This document shows positions 45,362-58,300 of a DNA stretch of 64,000 nt, in pieces. The position numbers and the translations under genes are program-made. Below the pieces are notes generated by a model. That model was not told the origin of the DNA and did no database searches. It saw only the letters and a list, made by a program, of their open reading frames with translations. Numbering within the stretch: the stretch's first letter is position 1; the number at the start of each line of letters is the position of its first letter. Source of the DNA: Aplidium turbinatum (lineage: Eukaryota > Chordata > Ascidiacea > Aplousobranchia > Polyclinidae); NCBI GenBank assembly GCA_918807975.1, contig OU964919.1:34045824-34109823 (forward strand), given 5' to 3'.

Positions 45362-48300
45362 ATGGTTGTTACGACCTCAATCAAATATGCTGCTTTCTTC
45401 ACCTTTATTGCCTTGTTTTATCAATCTCACGCTTTGAGATGCAACCGAGGATATGAGTTAACTGCTGAATTACTTCCACCGCAAACAGTTTGGGAAGAAA
45501 TTGAATGTCTTGGCAATGAGACGCAGAGATGCATCCGTGGAGAAGGAATTATAACCACATTTGGAGTCAATGGTTAGTTAGTGCGTTATGAATGGTAGCC
45601 TAAGTATGTGATGTGTTATAGGTTTTATTGAGGGTAGAATCAAAGCAAGCTAAACATGTACGAAGTAACCACTAGAAATTCAAATGGTCATAACGCAAAG
45701 TACTCACTATTATTTTTTCTTTGTCAATAAAGATTTTACAAACAATGTATCTACCGGTGATATTGCGATCTTCATCTACCGTTTGTAAAGCTGCCAAAAA
45801 AACATCTTTTCCATGTTAATTTTCCGACACATAGTTTTGTTGCAAAAGTTTTAAAAACTTTGTGTTCTTCAATGAAGTTGAAATTGAAATTTGTACATTT
45901 TTTATGTAGCATAGTGAAACAGCTTCAGGTTTTGTTCATTATGCAGCTGATTTTGTAAGTGGAACTTGCGTAGCTCTGTCCTCTTGTGCGTTGTCGTGTG
46001 ATGAATTGCTTGGTACCATCCTTGGTTCTGACGAAGCAGCCGTTGGGGGCAGCCAATTTGAAGTCAGGTACATTACACAAATAGGTTAAACAAAATTGTG
46101 TTTCGATAGTCTTTGCGAGATTTTGTGACGCTAAAAAACATTATTCTACTGTAAAATCAGTCTACCTTCATTTTCTGATTGACCTTAACATCGACATATC
46201 TTCTGCAATATGCATTTACTACAATTTAAATCCATCAAGCAAAAGTCAAACAAACCAGCCACTAAGCTTGGTTTTGTTTACTAAAAGGGATAAAGAAAAA
46301 GGATTAGTATAACTATTACAATGTTTAAAATCTAAACAAAACTTTTCCAAAACGAAGGTTTTGTTTACTTTAGAAATTCTTTTATTTTAGTTTTGTTTTG
46401 AATTTACTTTCCAATGAAATTTTCAAGACATTTTTGTGTTAATTTTGTTTTGCTTTACTTGAATAGAATTAATTTCGAACACCCTTAGCCTACCTATATT
46501 ATGATTTGTTCTACTTTACTAATTTTATTTCTTAAGTGGCTGCGACCATTTGTTTGCGTGGTTTGCGTTTGCATGATGTCACAGCCTATTTTAAAACATA
46601 TTAAAGTGCACATTTTGTGAAAATTTCTTTTAATTGCGAAACTTTTCTTTTCTAATCTTTTTGATGCTTTTGCTATCTCTGTTTGGGTGCAATTGATGTC
46701 ATTCAAATGATACAAAATTGTATTGCCGTTAAATAGTGGTGACTACTAATTTAGTTGGACCTAATATATATCTTTGAGTATGGCATTGGAAAATAACTTC
46801 GTATTACGACATGGTGTACAACAGAATTTACCATTTTAGCTCTTGCAACCGGATTTGCTGCGACACAGACAACTGCAATAGAAACACTGTCAGCCAGATT
46901 CAACAAAGTTCTGTTACTACTGATATTACAAGTCAAAGGCTGCCTTCCATCTCGCCAAGTTCTTCAAGTAAGCTTAATGTAATCAAATAGGTGTTTGCTT
47001 GAGATACAGTGCAATAGCGGCAAAAATGAATGGTGGACGGTAATGCTGGTGTTGAATAGAAATCATGTCATAGAGCCAAAATGAATAGATTCTTTGATAG
47101 ATTCTTTGTTGCATGAAACGTTTTTGGAACCAAAAGCGGTTTTAGACTGAAATTGTAGAAGAATATTGAATAAAACTAGTGAAGAATCTTGTCTCCTGGT
47201 ATAAACTATTGTAGACTTTTTATTAACTATTGTTTACTTTTTATTGTGTATTTTACTGTATTTCAAGTGTAAAGATTACTGTAATTAAAATTATTTTCAG
47301 AAGCTAGGTATTTTTTAGATTAAACAATTATATTTTTTGACCATTGAAATCCATGAAATTCAGAAATAATCACAATTTGGTCTGACAATGAAGACTATCA
47401 ACAAGTACAGCACGTACAATCTTCCGATGAAATCACGATATACTGCAACATATCACGGCATCTGCTACAAACATTTCAGTTGTTTACTATTTTGTGGGTA
47501 TAACTAACTCGTGAATGGTTCTGTAAGCCTACATCTTAAAACATTCAATAAAAAACGGAAAAGTTACATTAAAAAGATGGATATTTCTGTTATTCATTGT
47601 TTAGCAGTAAAAAAAGCATTCTTGAATAAACGAACTGACGGCTGTATAAATATAAACCAATATGTTAAGGTGTAATTTCTAAGAACTACAGTTTACTTGT
47701 AGGAGCTTGGATTCAGCAGTCTACACCAGATAAACTTTCCAAGCTTTATGGTAGTTTTAAGGGTGGACAAACATCTGAAATTCTGCTTGCCATCTATGGT
47801 AGATCAACAGTAGTTCATACACATAAACTTTGCATTGATTAGACAAAGGAGATCTCAATACAAAATTTATCAAAAGTAGTATCAAAATATTCAGTCATTC
47901 TATCGAAAACAAGAATGAAGGAATGAAACTAAATCATACGAATTGATTATGAAAATATCATGAGTTAATTGAAGACATTGACATTGCTTTTTCTTGTTGT
48001 GTTTCCGCAGTCTTGTCGGCAGAAACACCTCAGTCTGCTGTAACTACCGCAACAAACGAGGAAATATTGATGACAAATGCAACTTTACCGACTGCACCTC
48101 CTGAAGTTCTTCTTCAGTGTCAGGTGGGGTATCAAGTAAAAAAAGAAAAAATTCTCAGCAACTACAATTCTCAAGTCTGCCCACCAAACGCTAACTACGC
48201 TTGCATGAGTCAGCAACTTAAGGTGCAATCTGACGACAAGAATCCAGGTAAGATTTACACAACAGAAGGTCGTTCTTGTTTCCAATTTCCAATGTTTCAC

Positions 48301-50613
48301 TTGGAAATGTTGAATTGTTGAAAGAAGTAAAATCACTCTTTTATGTTTTTTCCTATTTTTAACAATTCAAAAATTTACCAATATTTTTTTTAATTATCAA
48401 GTTTCAGTTACGACCCAATCCTATAGAATCTTATTGGTTTTCAACCTTTTTGTCTTGACGAACCCCTTTTGATACTTTCGAAGCGGTCGAAGACCCCCAG
48501 AAAATGTTCATCTGAAATTTCGGTATATCGAGTCTCCTAATGGGATCAAATGTTTTGTTTTATGACGACGCACTTATGGCGATCAATGACGTTGACAAAG
48601 TTACGTTATGAGCTGCTAGCCTATATGCTGACACGCAGGATCAAACATCAGTGATGTTGATTTGATGTTTTTCTATAAATTTTATTGAAAATTAATAGAA
48701 TTTTTGCGATCTTGACGAAGAATTTTTCCTTTTTTTATATGTAATCAATATTTCATTGTAGGCTAATTTACTGTATAGTCATGACAAACTGTAAGTGCGG
48801 ATAGACTGCTGACTAATTTCTAAGTTAAGCATTTAACAACAACTTGCTGTCTCAAAAAATTAAGCTGAACAAGTGAACATACAACCTGTGTTGCGATGTG
48901 CCTTTGTGTGTGGATGTCCTTTAAAATTTCAAACGACGCACAGTTTGAGAATCACTGTTATACGCAAATAAAGCACAACCAATTTTTAAAAGTAATTTAT
49001 CAATCAAACTGTAAACTTGGAAACTCTCAACCCCCTGAAAAATCTCTACGGTTGAGAACAGCTGCTATACGTGTTTGCTGGTACACCCCTTCATTTTCTT
49101 TGACAGTTACAAGTCCTCTGCAATGTATTTTTGCTGCATTTGGCTTCATGTAAAATAGATCCAGAACAATACCATACAGTGCTAGCAAAAATACACACAA
49201 TCTATGTTGTTTATGACAAGCGTTGTGTTTTGTATATAGTCTCGCTGTTGTAATTTTACAAAACTACAGTATCGCATTGCCAAAGCAGTAAGAGTTTACC
49301 ATACTATTTTTGCAGTGACTATCACGTTAGCAAAGTGTTCCAACCCTGGAAATTGCGTAGATGAATGTCAAACTGTAGCAGACGTCAACATTGGAACACT
49401 GATTCCTGATGGAGTTCTTGAAGAGGGGCCATATATGATCAGGTAATAGGCTATGTGAGGAAACAGTGAAATGTAATTGTTGCGTTTTCAATTAGACTTT
49501 TATTTCTCTGAGATTATTTTGGAGTCAGTGGCGTCATTTTGACAAACATGTCAATTTTTGGCAACGACTAGTTGACCTTCCTTTATTTTATTGTTATGCG
49601 TAGCCACTTGCGGCAACGCGTTTGTTTCTTTCTGTTTACGGTAAGTCTCTTTCCAGCATTAACTCCTTTTTTGGGCAACAGTTCAAAAATAGCTTTGAAG
49701 AGTTTTTTAAGACCATTTTACATAAAAAATATTGCAAAATTAACAGTTAAATTACATCACAAAGTTTGCTATATTTTTTCGTTTGCAAATCTAAATATTG
49801 ATATACATTTTAGTATGAAATATTTGCAAAAATTTACTCTCGTTTGTTTAACCCAAGCAGTTTTGTCGTGGTTATCAATGCCGATTTTAGAGTTTATGTT
49901 GGTATGGACTCATATTTCGATCTTTGTTAATACTACGAATCATTTTCGATCATGATTTACACTGAAATTTCTTTCCCTTATTTGGTCTGGTTTATTAGTT
50001 GAAAATTGTATCAAGGTTTGGGCTCTCTTGAGCACATGCAATTATTCTGTTACAAAAACTAATTAAGTCATGACCTCGTTTCATGTGATGCAAAACTACC
50101 AAATTTGGTATAACATTCTATAGAAAATGCGATAAAGCAACAGGCGCAATTAAATTTCTTTGCATGGTGAGAAAAATGTATCCATGGAAAATTCCCACAT
50201 AAGGTAATGTTTTCCAAGGGTTCTTTAAACGAGAAACCTGTCTTAAGTAAATATTTGAAAACGTTGTGACTTTGTGGATCAGATCACTCATACCTCTGTT
50301 ATAACCAAATCATGAAATTAAATCGTCAAAATTAGTCAAAAATGATTTCCTTGAAAGAATGATTTCGTTTTGTTTTTTTAACTTTCTGAAAATTTTAAAA
50401 TTTAAAGAATTGTTTGGTTTTAACTCGGTGCTTAACAATTAAATTTGTTTCAGTTCTTGCAAGCAGTCTTGTTGCCAATACAATCTCTGCAACGACCAGT
50501 TTACAAGCACTGATGATGGAAATGCGGGATCACATGCCGAAGATGTCATTCCTAGTCAAACTTTAAACTTAGTGTTTGCAATAACGTCATTCATAGTTCT
50601 CTCAATGATTTGA
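45362..50613 (+). CDS. Two-domain Ly6/uPAR-like GPI-type protein (gene 4)
   Basis: Six exons: 45362-45572, 45947-46067, 46840-46967, 48011-48247, 49316-49442 and 50454-50613. They sum to 984 bp, 327 residues, with every junction in phase. Exon 1 opens with a signal peptide (IKYAAFFTFIALFYQSHA). Domain 1 runs from LRCNRGYEL to CNRICCDTDNCN. A Ser/Thr-rich linker (about 60 residues) follows. Domain 2 runs from LQCQVGYQV to CKQSCCQYNLCN. The C terminus NLVFAITSFIVLSMI looks like a GPI-anchor signal. Intron phases are 1, 2, 1, 1, 2: the same three-exon module used twice. GNET is a possible N-glycosylation site. Intron 4 holds a hAT relic. The gene converges with gene 5. The fold is clear; ligand and tissue are unknown. 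Confidence 0.87.
48430..48957. mobile_element. Decayed hAT-type element in intron 4 of gene 4
   Basis: The left end reads TTGGTTTTCAACCTTTTTG, followed by ACGAACCCC. The right end reads GTTTGAGAATCACTG. Both match Charlie-like hAT termini in decayed form. No exact duplication was found. Confidence 0.5.
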
Positions 50614-50667
50614 GAAGTAATTAAAAATTATACTGTATCATTACTTTGATTATTTAGCTATTGCCCA

Positions 50668-50758
50668 GACAACAAGTTTATCTAGTATATATTTTCATCA
50701 GATCGAGTACGGATCAGACCTGATCAGGAAAAGATCCGTACTCGATAAAGTGGTTGTC
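50668..50758. repeat. Strong hairpin in the 3' UTR of gene 4
   Basis: A perfect 14-bp stem, ATCGAGTACGGATC (50702-50715) with its inverse (50733-50746), encloses a 17-nt loop. Outer GACAAC/GTTGTC and TTTATC/GATAAA pairs extend it imperfectly. It lies between the stop codon and the poly(A) signal, so it would be transcribed. It may be a small MITE. Confidence 0.7.
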
Positions 50759-50929
50759 TTGGAGTGTATCTTAGTAAATGCAACTGCAAAGTTACTAAAA
50801 TCTTGACAATATTAAAGATGTGTTGTAAATTTGAAGCAACACTTACTTTTGCAAGTACAACTTACTGTGGATACTTGAAAGCAACCATGATACTGTGTTT
50901 TTGGATTGACTTGAATTGAAAATAGCAAA

Positions 50930-50935
50930 AATAAA
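50930..50935 (+). terminator. Candidate poly(A) signal of gene 4
   Basis: AATAAA 317 bp after the stop codon. Confidence 0.45.
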
Positions 50936-52271
50936 GCATTTTATTATAAATACATGATCATATAGATGAAGAAAGTGAAAGATTGATAAAGTAAGAACTG
51001 TTTAACTCTTTACTTGTGCTGCTTAGTTTGCCAATATATCAATATGTCAAATTTATCAAAAATCTTTTAAGCAAGTTTGTATATCGGTCATTTTTAGAAG
51101 GTTTGGTCCTGACTGCCAAGACTGCCAAGATTTTGAAAAGATATGAAAAGTAGCTTTGTTTTAAGGAAAATATTCCGCGACCAATCAATTCAGCTGTAAC
51201 ACATTTAGAGAGTCTAAACAACTGCAGCTGCATTGACATTATTATGCTGTCAACTAATTTTTATGAAGCTTTTTTTTGTAAAAATAAGGATTAGCCTACC
51301 ATATAAAACGCCAGTGTATTGTATATGAAAATCAAACAAGGAAATAAATAAATTAGTCGTAAATTGAATTCGTGACTGTTTGGAATGCAGTATAATTTAT
51401 AAAAGTGCATTGTATTGCCAATGTACAAATTATTTGATTTATGACGCCTATGCTTTATGTTGTTACAAAACGACTTTGCAAATGCCTGTTCCGTCAATTA
51501 TTGATTTACATTTTCTTTTTGTGGCATTTTTTGTTTATTGTATTTTTACAAAAAATTTACAACAGTGGCAAATATGCAAAAAAATTTAATAAAACGTGTC
51601 TTTGCTGCATTTGACGTCATCATCATTTGAGTCTTTGCTGGAGCCGATGTCTATTCTTTCACCATCACAGGGTGTCAACTGTCATCGTTTGTCATGAACA
51701 AGCCGAGAGGCTATCCAGAGAGCGTAGCTCGGTTTACTGTCATTTCTGGAGAAACGCTGAACTCCCTTTTGTGTCCCATAACAAAGTCATTTTTTACTAC
51801 GGACACTAAAAAGTGGATTTAGGACTGTGGTCTCTGTGGTAAGACGTCATATTTTACACGACTCTGTTTGCTTTGTTGCGACTCGAAAGTTACGGTAAAA
51901 CCTTTATTGCAGACAAGCTCCACTGTGATCATATGGAATGGTAGTGGAACCACTCGGCATGCGACAACTCAGCAAGTGCTTCAAGTCATCAATTACATTT
52001 CAACTACTTCCAAGTCAGCAAATGAGATTTACGTGCTCACGTCGAACTTGCTTGGTCATCGCTTGTCAAACTCATTTTGCTGACTTGTGACGTTTAGTTA
52101 TGGTTTGGCTTACTCAGTCGTTACTTACTCAGTTTCATCATTTACTAACTTCAGCCACTTGCTGTAATGTTGCTAGCTCAGTTGTCGTTTACTCAGTTCA
52201 CAACTGCAGTCGATTTTAAAATACAGCGTTGACTTTATTCGACCTAAAGTTGCCTTCAGTGTCTTTAATGG
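50936..52271. other. Region between the convergent genes, unrecognised open frames
   Basis: Short frames at about 51627-51809 (containing HFWRNAELPFVSHNKVIFYY) and 51868-52083 look more protein-like than the background but match nothing I recognise. They may be parts of one decayed element or gene. Confidence 0.3.
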
Positions 52272-53066
52272 GAGAAACGTGACACAAGATGGGTTTTCAA
52301 GTTAAATGCATCTTTACCAATTTATAAGGAACAAGTCGATGGTTCGGTCGACACGACAGTAGTCAAGACGTTTCAAGAATTTGGAAAGAGACTGAGGTAT
52401 GTTTTCATGCCAATTTATTTTTTCTAATTTCCTTTTGAGTATTCTATGATTAAAAACGATATTATAAAGTTTCTTTTCATTGCTGCAGATGTAACATTTT
52501 TGGATTTTATTTTTTGTGTTTTTTAATGTTTATCTTTTCTATTAATGAGTTTTCCCAGACCATGTGTTTTGGGCAGACAAGCACAAATATATACTTAAGT
52601 TTAGTAACTTACCTGCAGTAATTTAATAAAAGAAATTAGAATAGGCACAAAATGCTGAGTGATCAAAATGTTAAGACACTTGCGAGCTCCAATGTTTCCT
52701 CTAACTTCTTTCAAAACCATGTTTGAAGCTGTGCAGACCCTTGATCGGTTTGAATCAAACATTGTCATACAAAATAATACAAAACAAGTGTCTTCCATTT
52801 CAAGACCCACTTTTCCTTGTAGTTACAAAACTGGTCATCAGACCACACAAATAAAGTTGCAGTTTGACGGAATGTACAAATCTAAAATTTCTGAAGGTGT
52901 GCCAGTTGTTGAAGCAATGCGTGAACAACTCAATCTGACAATCAACACAAGAAAAAAATCAAAACGAAGACTGTGGATATTTCCACATCCTGTGAAGCAA
53001 AACGTGAAACAAATGTCAGGGTTGCTAAGCGGAAACAAAGTTGAAAAGTTGATAGTTACAACGTAA
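52272..53066 (+). other. Possible exons of an unrecognised gene or decayed element
   Basis: An open stretch at about 52272-52388 (RWVFKLNASLPIYKEQVDG, then TFQEFGKRL) ends at a GTATGT donor-like site. An ORF of 132 codons from the ATG at 52668 follows (MLRHLRAPMFPLTSFKTMF to VEKLIVTT), basic near its end (RKKSKRRLW). No domain is recognised. No acceptor joining the two could be chosen, so a real gene is not established. Confidence 0.25.
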
Positions 53067-53285
53067 TGATGTATTTTGACGCGTTGCAATGCTTGTGCTT
53101 ACATTTTGAAAGTTGTCTAAGCTTACCGAAGTTTGCATAATTCTCCTGTAAAGCTTTGAGTGATAGTTTCTTCGAACTCAACAGACATAACGAATCCAGC
53201 CATGCAAGATGCACCATTAATTCATTAACATGACGCAGAAATAAATTCGTATTTAAAGTTTCTTTAAACCAAATATTTTTTTTAT

Positions 53286-53540
53286 ATGACATTCAGTGCT
53301 GTATTCGAGGGTATACGGCGGTATACGCAGTATACTCTCTGCTTTTTCGAGCAACGTATAGTATGCCCTCTGGTTTTCCAAAAATAAATAATTTTGTTCC
53401 TCCCGTTCAATTTTGATGTTGATACATCATGTTATGGTAGAATAAAGATTAGTATTTTGCAAGTTGTGTATTATTTATCATTTTGGCAAATCTGACAGTA
53501 TACTCTGTGCTTTTTTTACGAATACAGCACTAATGACATT
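53286..53540. mobile_element. hAT MITE
   Basis: The body 53294-53532 (239 bp) has ends CAGTGCTGTATTCG and CGAATACAGCACTA and an exact 8-bp duplication ATGACATT (53286-53293, 53533-53540). Internal GTATAC units occur near both ends. No ORF. Confidence 0.82.
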
Positions 53541-54979
53541 CATTTTGAGTATGGAGCGTTTAATGACATTTCCAGCGCAAGCCAACCACCGGCACCTCTT
53601 TTGTTCTTTGTGTCAATTGTAAACAAGTTCAGTATTTCGAGTAACAAGTACGACTACTTGCGTTGCAGTCTCCAGACTAGATGCATTCTACGTTGGAGGA
53701 CGAACAATATGACATTTAGGAGCAGTAGTGTAAAAATCATAATCGCAGTGTCGTAGTAGGCTATGTAGCCTTCTGTAGACAGTAGTGTGTTTGAATGTTT
53801 TGATCAAGCAAAGCTATTATTGAAGTATTTTGACTACGCATTGAGGAGGTATATAAACATCGACGTGGAAGGTACATTGTATGGTTTATTCACAAGAGCC
53901 ACAGCGAAAGGAAAATATTTTACTACCATAAAGACTACGCAAAACTTCATCAAAAAATAAATTATTGAAATATTTTTGTGGTCCTGAAAAAAATAAATAG
54001 TTAAAACTGATCTTCAATTTTAAACTAAATCTTGTAACTTTAATTTCCGCAGAAATTTAGTTTATTTAAAAATTTTGGTTTGAACACAAAGTATGCGTCT
54101 TAAGTGACTATATCGGGCCACAAAACAAGAATTGAACAAAACAAGGTAAAAGTTGTCATATTTCTGGGGAGCTTTTCCTCCAGACTTCTGAGTAGGCTAA
54201 AGTATTTTCTTTTTCGGATCTCAACTTTTATATTATTTATTTCTCTGACGCTATTTTGCACCCAAATATTGTTATTATTATTTCTCTTAGAATCTTTACT
54301 TGGTTAAAACCCGCTCTCCCACTCCCAACATTTTTTTAGATCCGCTACTGATTGCATTAGGCTTATCCATCAAATGAATTCCAACACTGATAAATAGGCC
54401 AACTTCATGGTCAAAGTTCATCTATGTAGCTATAAACTATTACATTAATTTTTCAGTATGAACTAACTGCACCTATACAATCAGGGTCGAATGTAGATAA
54501 AGATAGAAGTTGGAGGCATAGGCTGTTCCCTTTGGAGGAGCTTTAAGGCATAAACAAATTTTTTTGTTTTGTTTGTTTACTATAAATACTTTACCACATT
54601 TAAATTTACTTTATTCTGACAACAGCTTCTAAAGAGAGTTAAACAAACACCTGCAGCTTTGAGCTATGAAAAACGTTCTCCTTGCAGATTAAAGATTAAT
54701 CACAATGATACAATTAACGCGACCAAGGCTAATTCAAGCACCCTTAAAAAAACAAGTTTCATATTATCATAAGTTTGGTTTGTAGGTATAAAAAGTATGT
54801 ATTAAAGTCTGTTGACTGCTGAGAGCATATGCGTAATTTTTTTTGTGTTCATGTGAAGTTCAAACAGTCATCGCATCTTACTTGTAGTTTTTGGAGGGCC
54901 CTACTTTTGGAGAGATGTGTTTGCTTTTATTGCCCGAAAAGGGTTACTGATTTTGAAAAATAGAACAGTTTGGAGAATT
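53541..54979. other. AT-rich intergenic DNA, no feature seen
   Basis: No supported gene or repeat structure. Confidence 0.4.
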
Positions 54980-55268
54980 TTGGTTTTTGAATCTTTATCC
55001 TTGGACTGACAAAGTCTTTATAGGGTATTCCTGGCAGTTTCACATACTTGCTGAAGCTTTGTACCACTGACATAGGATGGGTTACCGAGATTATCACAGC
55101 GAAACTTTTATAGTTGTTGAGATGTTGTCTCTGAGCTATTCCATCCACGATATGCCGCTGAATGGAGAGCAGTTCTGAAATGCGTTGCTCAAGCGCACAC
55201 CCAGAGAGCCGAACCAGCGCCGCTTGATCTTAAGTCGGGCACGTAACCACTTAGCTAAAGGAGTGGAC
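54980..55268 (-). mobile_element. SINE, family A, minus orientation
   Basis: On the minus strand the head reads CTTTAGCTAAGTGGTTACG with a B-box-like GGTTCGGCTCT. The family body follows, ending in AGGATAAAGATTCAAAAACC. It lies just past the 3' end of gene 5. Confidence 0.72.
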
Positions 55269-55329
55269 ATTTTGGATCCCATCACTGCCACTATAAGAGT
55301 TGAAACAAAGGTTTTTTTAGAGGTAGATA

Positions 55330-55335
55330 TTTATT
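55330..55335 (-). terminator. Poly(A) signal overlapping the stop codon of gene 5
   Basis: On the minus strand AATAAA overlaps the TAA stop (55333-55331). If used, the 3' UTR would be only about 10-30 bases. Confidence 0.45.
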
Positions 55336-58300
55336 GATATACAGAGCAAAAATATGAAACACATAATAAAGAAAAAGAAAGAATCATCAGTTTGTTTGCC
55401 ACCGAAGCCATCGTCCCTCCACTTTCATCTTTGCGGATTTGATTGACAGAATATTTGTTGCAGTTGGAATGACGGCAGCAGGCTTGCTCGCAGGATCTAA
55501 AGAAAACATTTTTCTTTGCTTGAGCAATAGCAAAAGCCATTTTGGTTGTTTATTTAGATTGAACATTCTATTAGAAACACAAATCTAATTTTCAGAATCC
55601 CAAAAACTAACAAAAATTAATAACTAAACATTTTGTTATCAATGGAGTGATGAACGATGTAGGACTTTGATAAAGACATTTCCTTGCCATACGTCAAACA
55701 TATAAAGACGAGTAACCGAGTAGCCAAATATAACTCAAATAAATTTGCTGTAAGAACAAAGCGAGTCTGTGCTGAACTTGTATAAAATAACACCAGAAAG
55801 TTAAATGGAGCAGCTGCTGCAACAAGCTATGTAGAAACATGCAGAATATTATGCAATTCAGAGTTACACTTTTAAGCGGAATCAGAGGTGTTCTAGCCTA
55901 ACTGGGGTATGGTTCGACCGTTAATTTTTTTTTTAAATACAGGGTTAGCTTTAGACGACAATTAATACTTAATTTTGTAACTGTTGTTCTTTGCTCTTAC
56001 TGTTTTTTTAAACTGCGTAATTGTACATTGCACACTCGCAGAGTGCTAAAAGATTCCAACAAATTGTAAAACGCAAATTAAAAAAACTATGTATTGAAGT
56101 TACATTCATATAACATTATTTTTGCAGAGACAATGCATTACTAGCCTATCTGACTGTTAGATGGCCTGCATTTGGGTGTTGCGTTTGACCTACCAACGAA
56201 ACAAATAAAAATAGATTTCAGTTTCAAAAAAAGGTGTATGTGTTCATGCGAACCGCAAATATAGTTTAAACTATCTCTAAAATAATCTATTCTGATAAAT
56301 TATCAATGTTTATTTATTGGTCAACAGTTTTTTTTATAATTAGGCGCATGTCTCGTCAAAGGCAATTACGCAGCAGGGAAATACCCCGCTACGCAGTTAA
56401 TAAGTTAAAAAAAATTATACACAATATTTTGCAAAAGCGATCGTCTCAAAAGATATTATAACTTTATAGGCTTTCTTTTTTTGAAAAGAGTAATGCTCAG
56501 CTACACACTAACTGTAACAACATTCCTGATATCGCCATCTGAAAACACACAGATAGTTTTCATAAAAATTTAACATAAACTGTGTCTACCAGATTACTTC
56601 CTTTTCTTGAAAAGTTAGATAGATTTTTATGTGATATCAAAAATATATTAATAGTTAAATCAAAATTAAATCATTACATTTGAATTTTTTTTTCAAGTTG
56701 CTTGCAATTAAATATTAACACGTTTTTCGTAATGTCGCCTCACAAATAACTAATAATCTTTTTTCATCAAATGATTTGAAACAAACTGCACGTTTTTTCA
56801 AGTGTTATCTCCTTCAGAAGCTATTGTCTGGAATATGTATGCAAATATGTTTGGACAATATTACCGAATATAGAAAATTATTGCCAGAAGCTCGATTTCA
56901 ACAAAATCATTGTCGATAATTCGTGATCCATTGACATTGATGGTACCATCACGACAGTTTATCGAAACGACTGTTCACCGAACGACAATTAATCGAACCA
57001 CAGTCAATCGAAAACCTAACCCTAACCTTAACCCTTGAGTATTCCATTGCATATGTGCATTAAAATTTTAGATAAAATTTGTTTCGGGAGATTCGTCGTT
57101 CGATAAACTGTCGTTTCGATAAACAGTCGGTCGATGAACTGCCGTTTCGGTAAACAGTCGGTCGATAAACTGCCGTTTCGATAAACGATCGGTTCGATTA
57201 ACTGTCGTTTCAATAAATTGTCTTTCGATAAATTGTCGCGTCACGGACATTGATGATGCCACTAAGATATACTGTATTATATAGCTAATAGAAAACTCTA
57301 TTCCATACAATAGATATGTAACTCTGTTTAATTTTGTGTTAAAGATGATCATTTCTTTGTTTCACGTTTAGACCAAGTAAATGTTGAAACAAGCGAATGT
57401 TAAGGTTTGTCTCTAAAGAAAGGTCCCAACTCCATCCATGTCCAAACGCATAACTTGTATATTTCATGAATTTGTGAAAGGGCCTATAAAAAACAACTTT
57501 GAGCAGAAGACAGGATGGAAGACAAAAGCACAGAAACATGAAGAAGGAGACAGAACATAGTTAGTCTCAATATTTTCCTGGAACTTAAGGACAGTGGCCA
57601 CGTTGGATTCAGAACTACAATGCAGTAAAGCTTCATACCATTAAATAAGTTAGAAATTTAGCAAGAACTAAAGAATACTTGGATAATATACTCTCAAAAA
57701 ACTTCTAACGGCACTACCAGATGAAGTTGATATTAAACGATCTCACCAACAATCGTGGATCGCGACTTAAGCAGGAGAGCGCATAGCAACTATAGTTAAG
57801 TTTTTGCTGCGGTCAGTACTTTTTAGGATTTTCTTTAGCAATATTTAAGCAAAGAGGGTCAAAACGACATGCATTTAAGAATTGAATGCAACTTATAAGA
57901 AGGCTAAAAAGCATGAACACATGCTACAAGGCAGTACCAATAAAGAAAATTCTAAGCGAATAAAGATATTGTATTAGTTACATGTAAACGCAGCATATAA
58001 ATCTCACAAAAATAAATAATATCTTACTCAATAGAAGCGTTGGCAAAATTTAGACTGGAGTTGTTCACATCGGCCAGTCGACTCGTAGTTATCAACCGCA
58101 TAGCCAGATCATTACAAGGGTCGTTACAAACTCTTTCCTTTACACAGCTCCCAATGTAAATGGAAACTGCAATGTAAATCTGGTTTTAAACAGCTACCTA
58201 CTTTCTCTTCAAATCTTTTGTCAAAAGTTTTATGCAATAAGTTAGATTGGGTTTTTCATTCTTTCATTTTCCAATTTTTATTCAGAATTTGCAAGTCAGC

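Noticed and set aside
49572-49955. 127-codon open frame as a gene
   Set aside because: It lies in intron 5 of gene 4, is hydrophobic and AT-rich, and has no motif; most likely chance.
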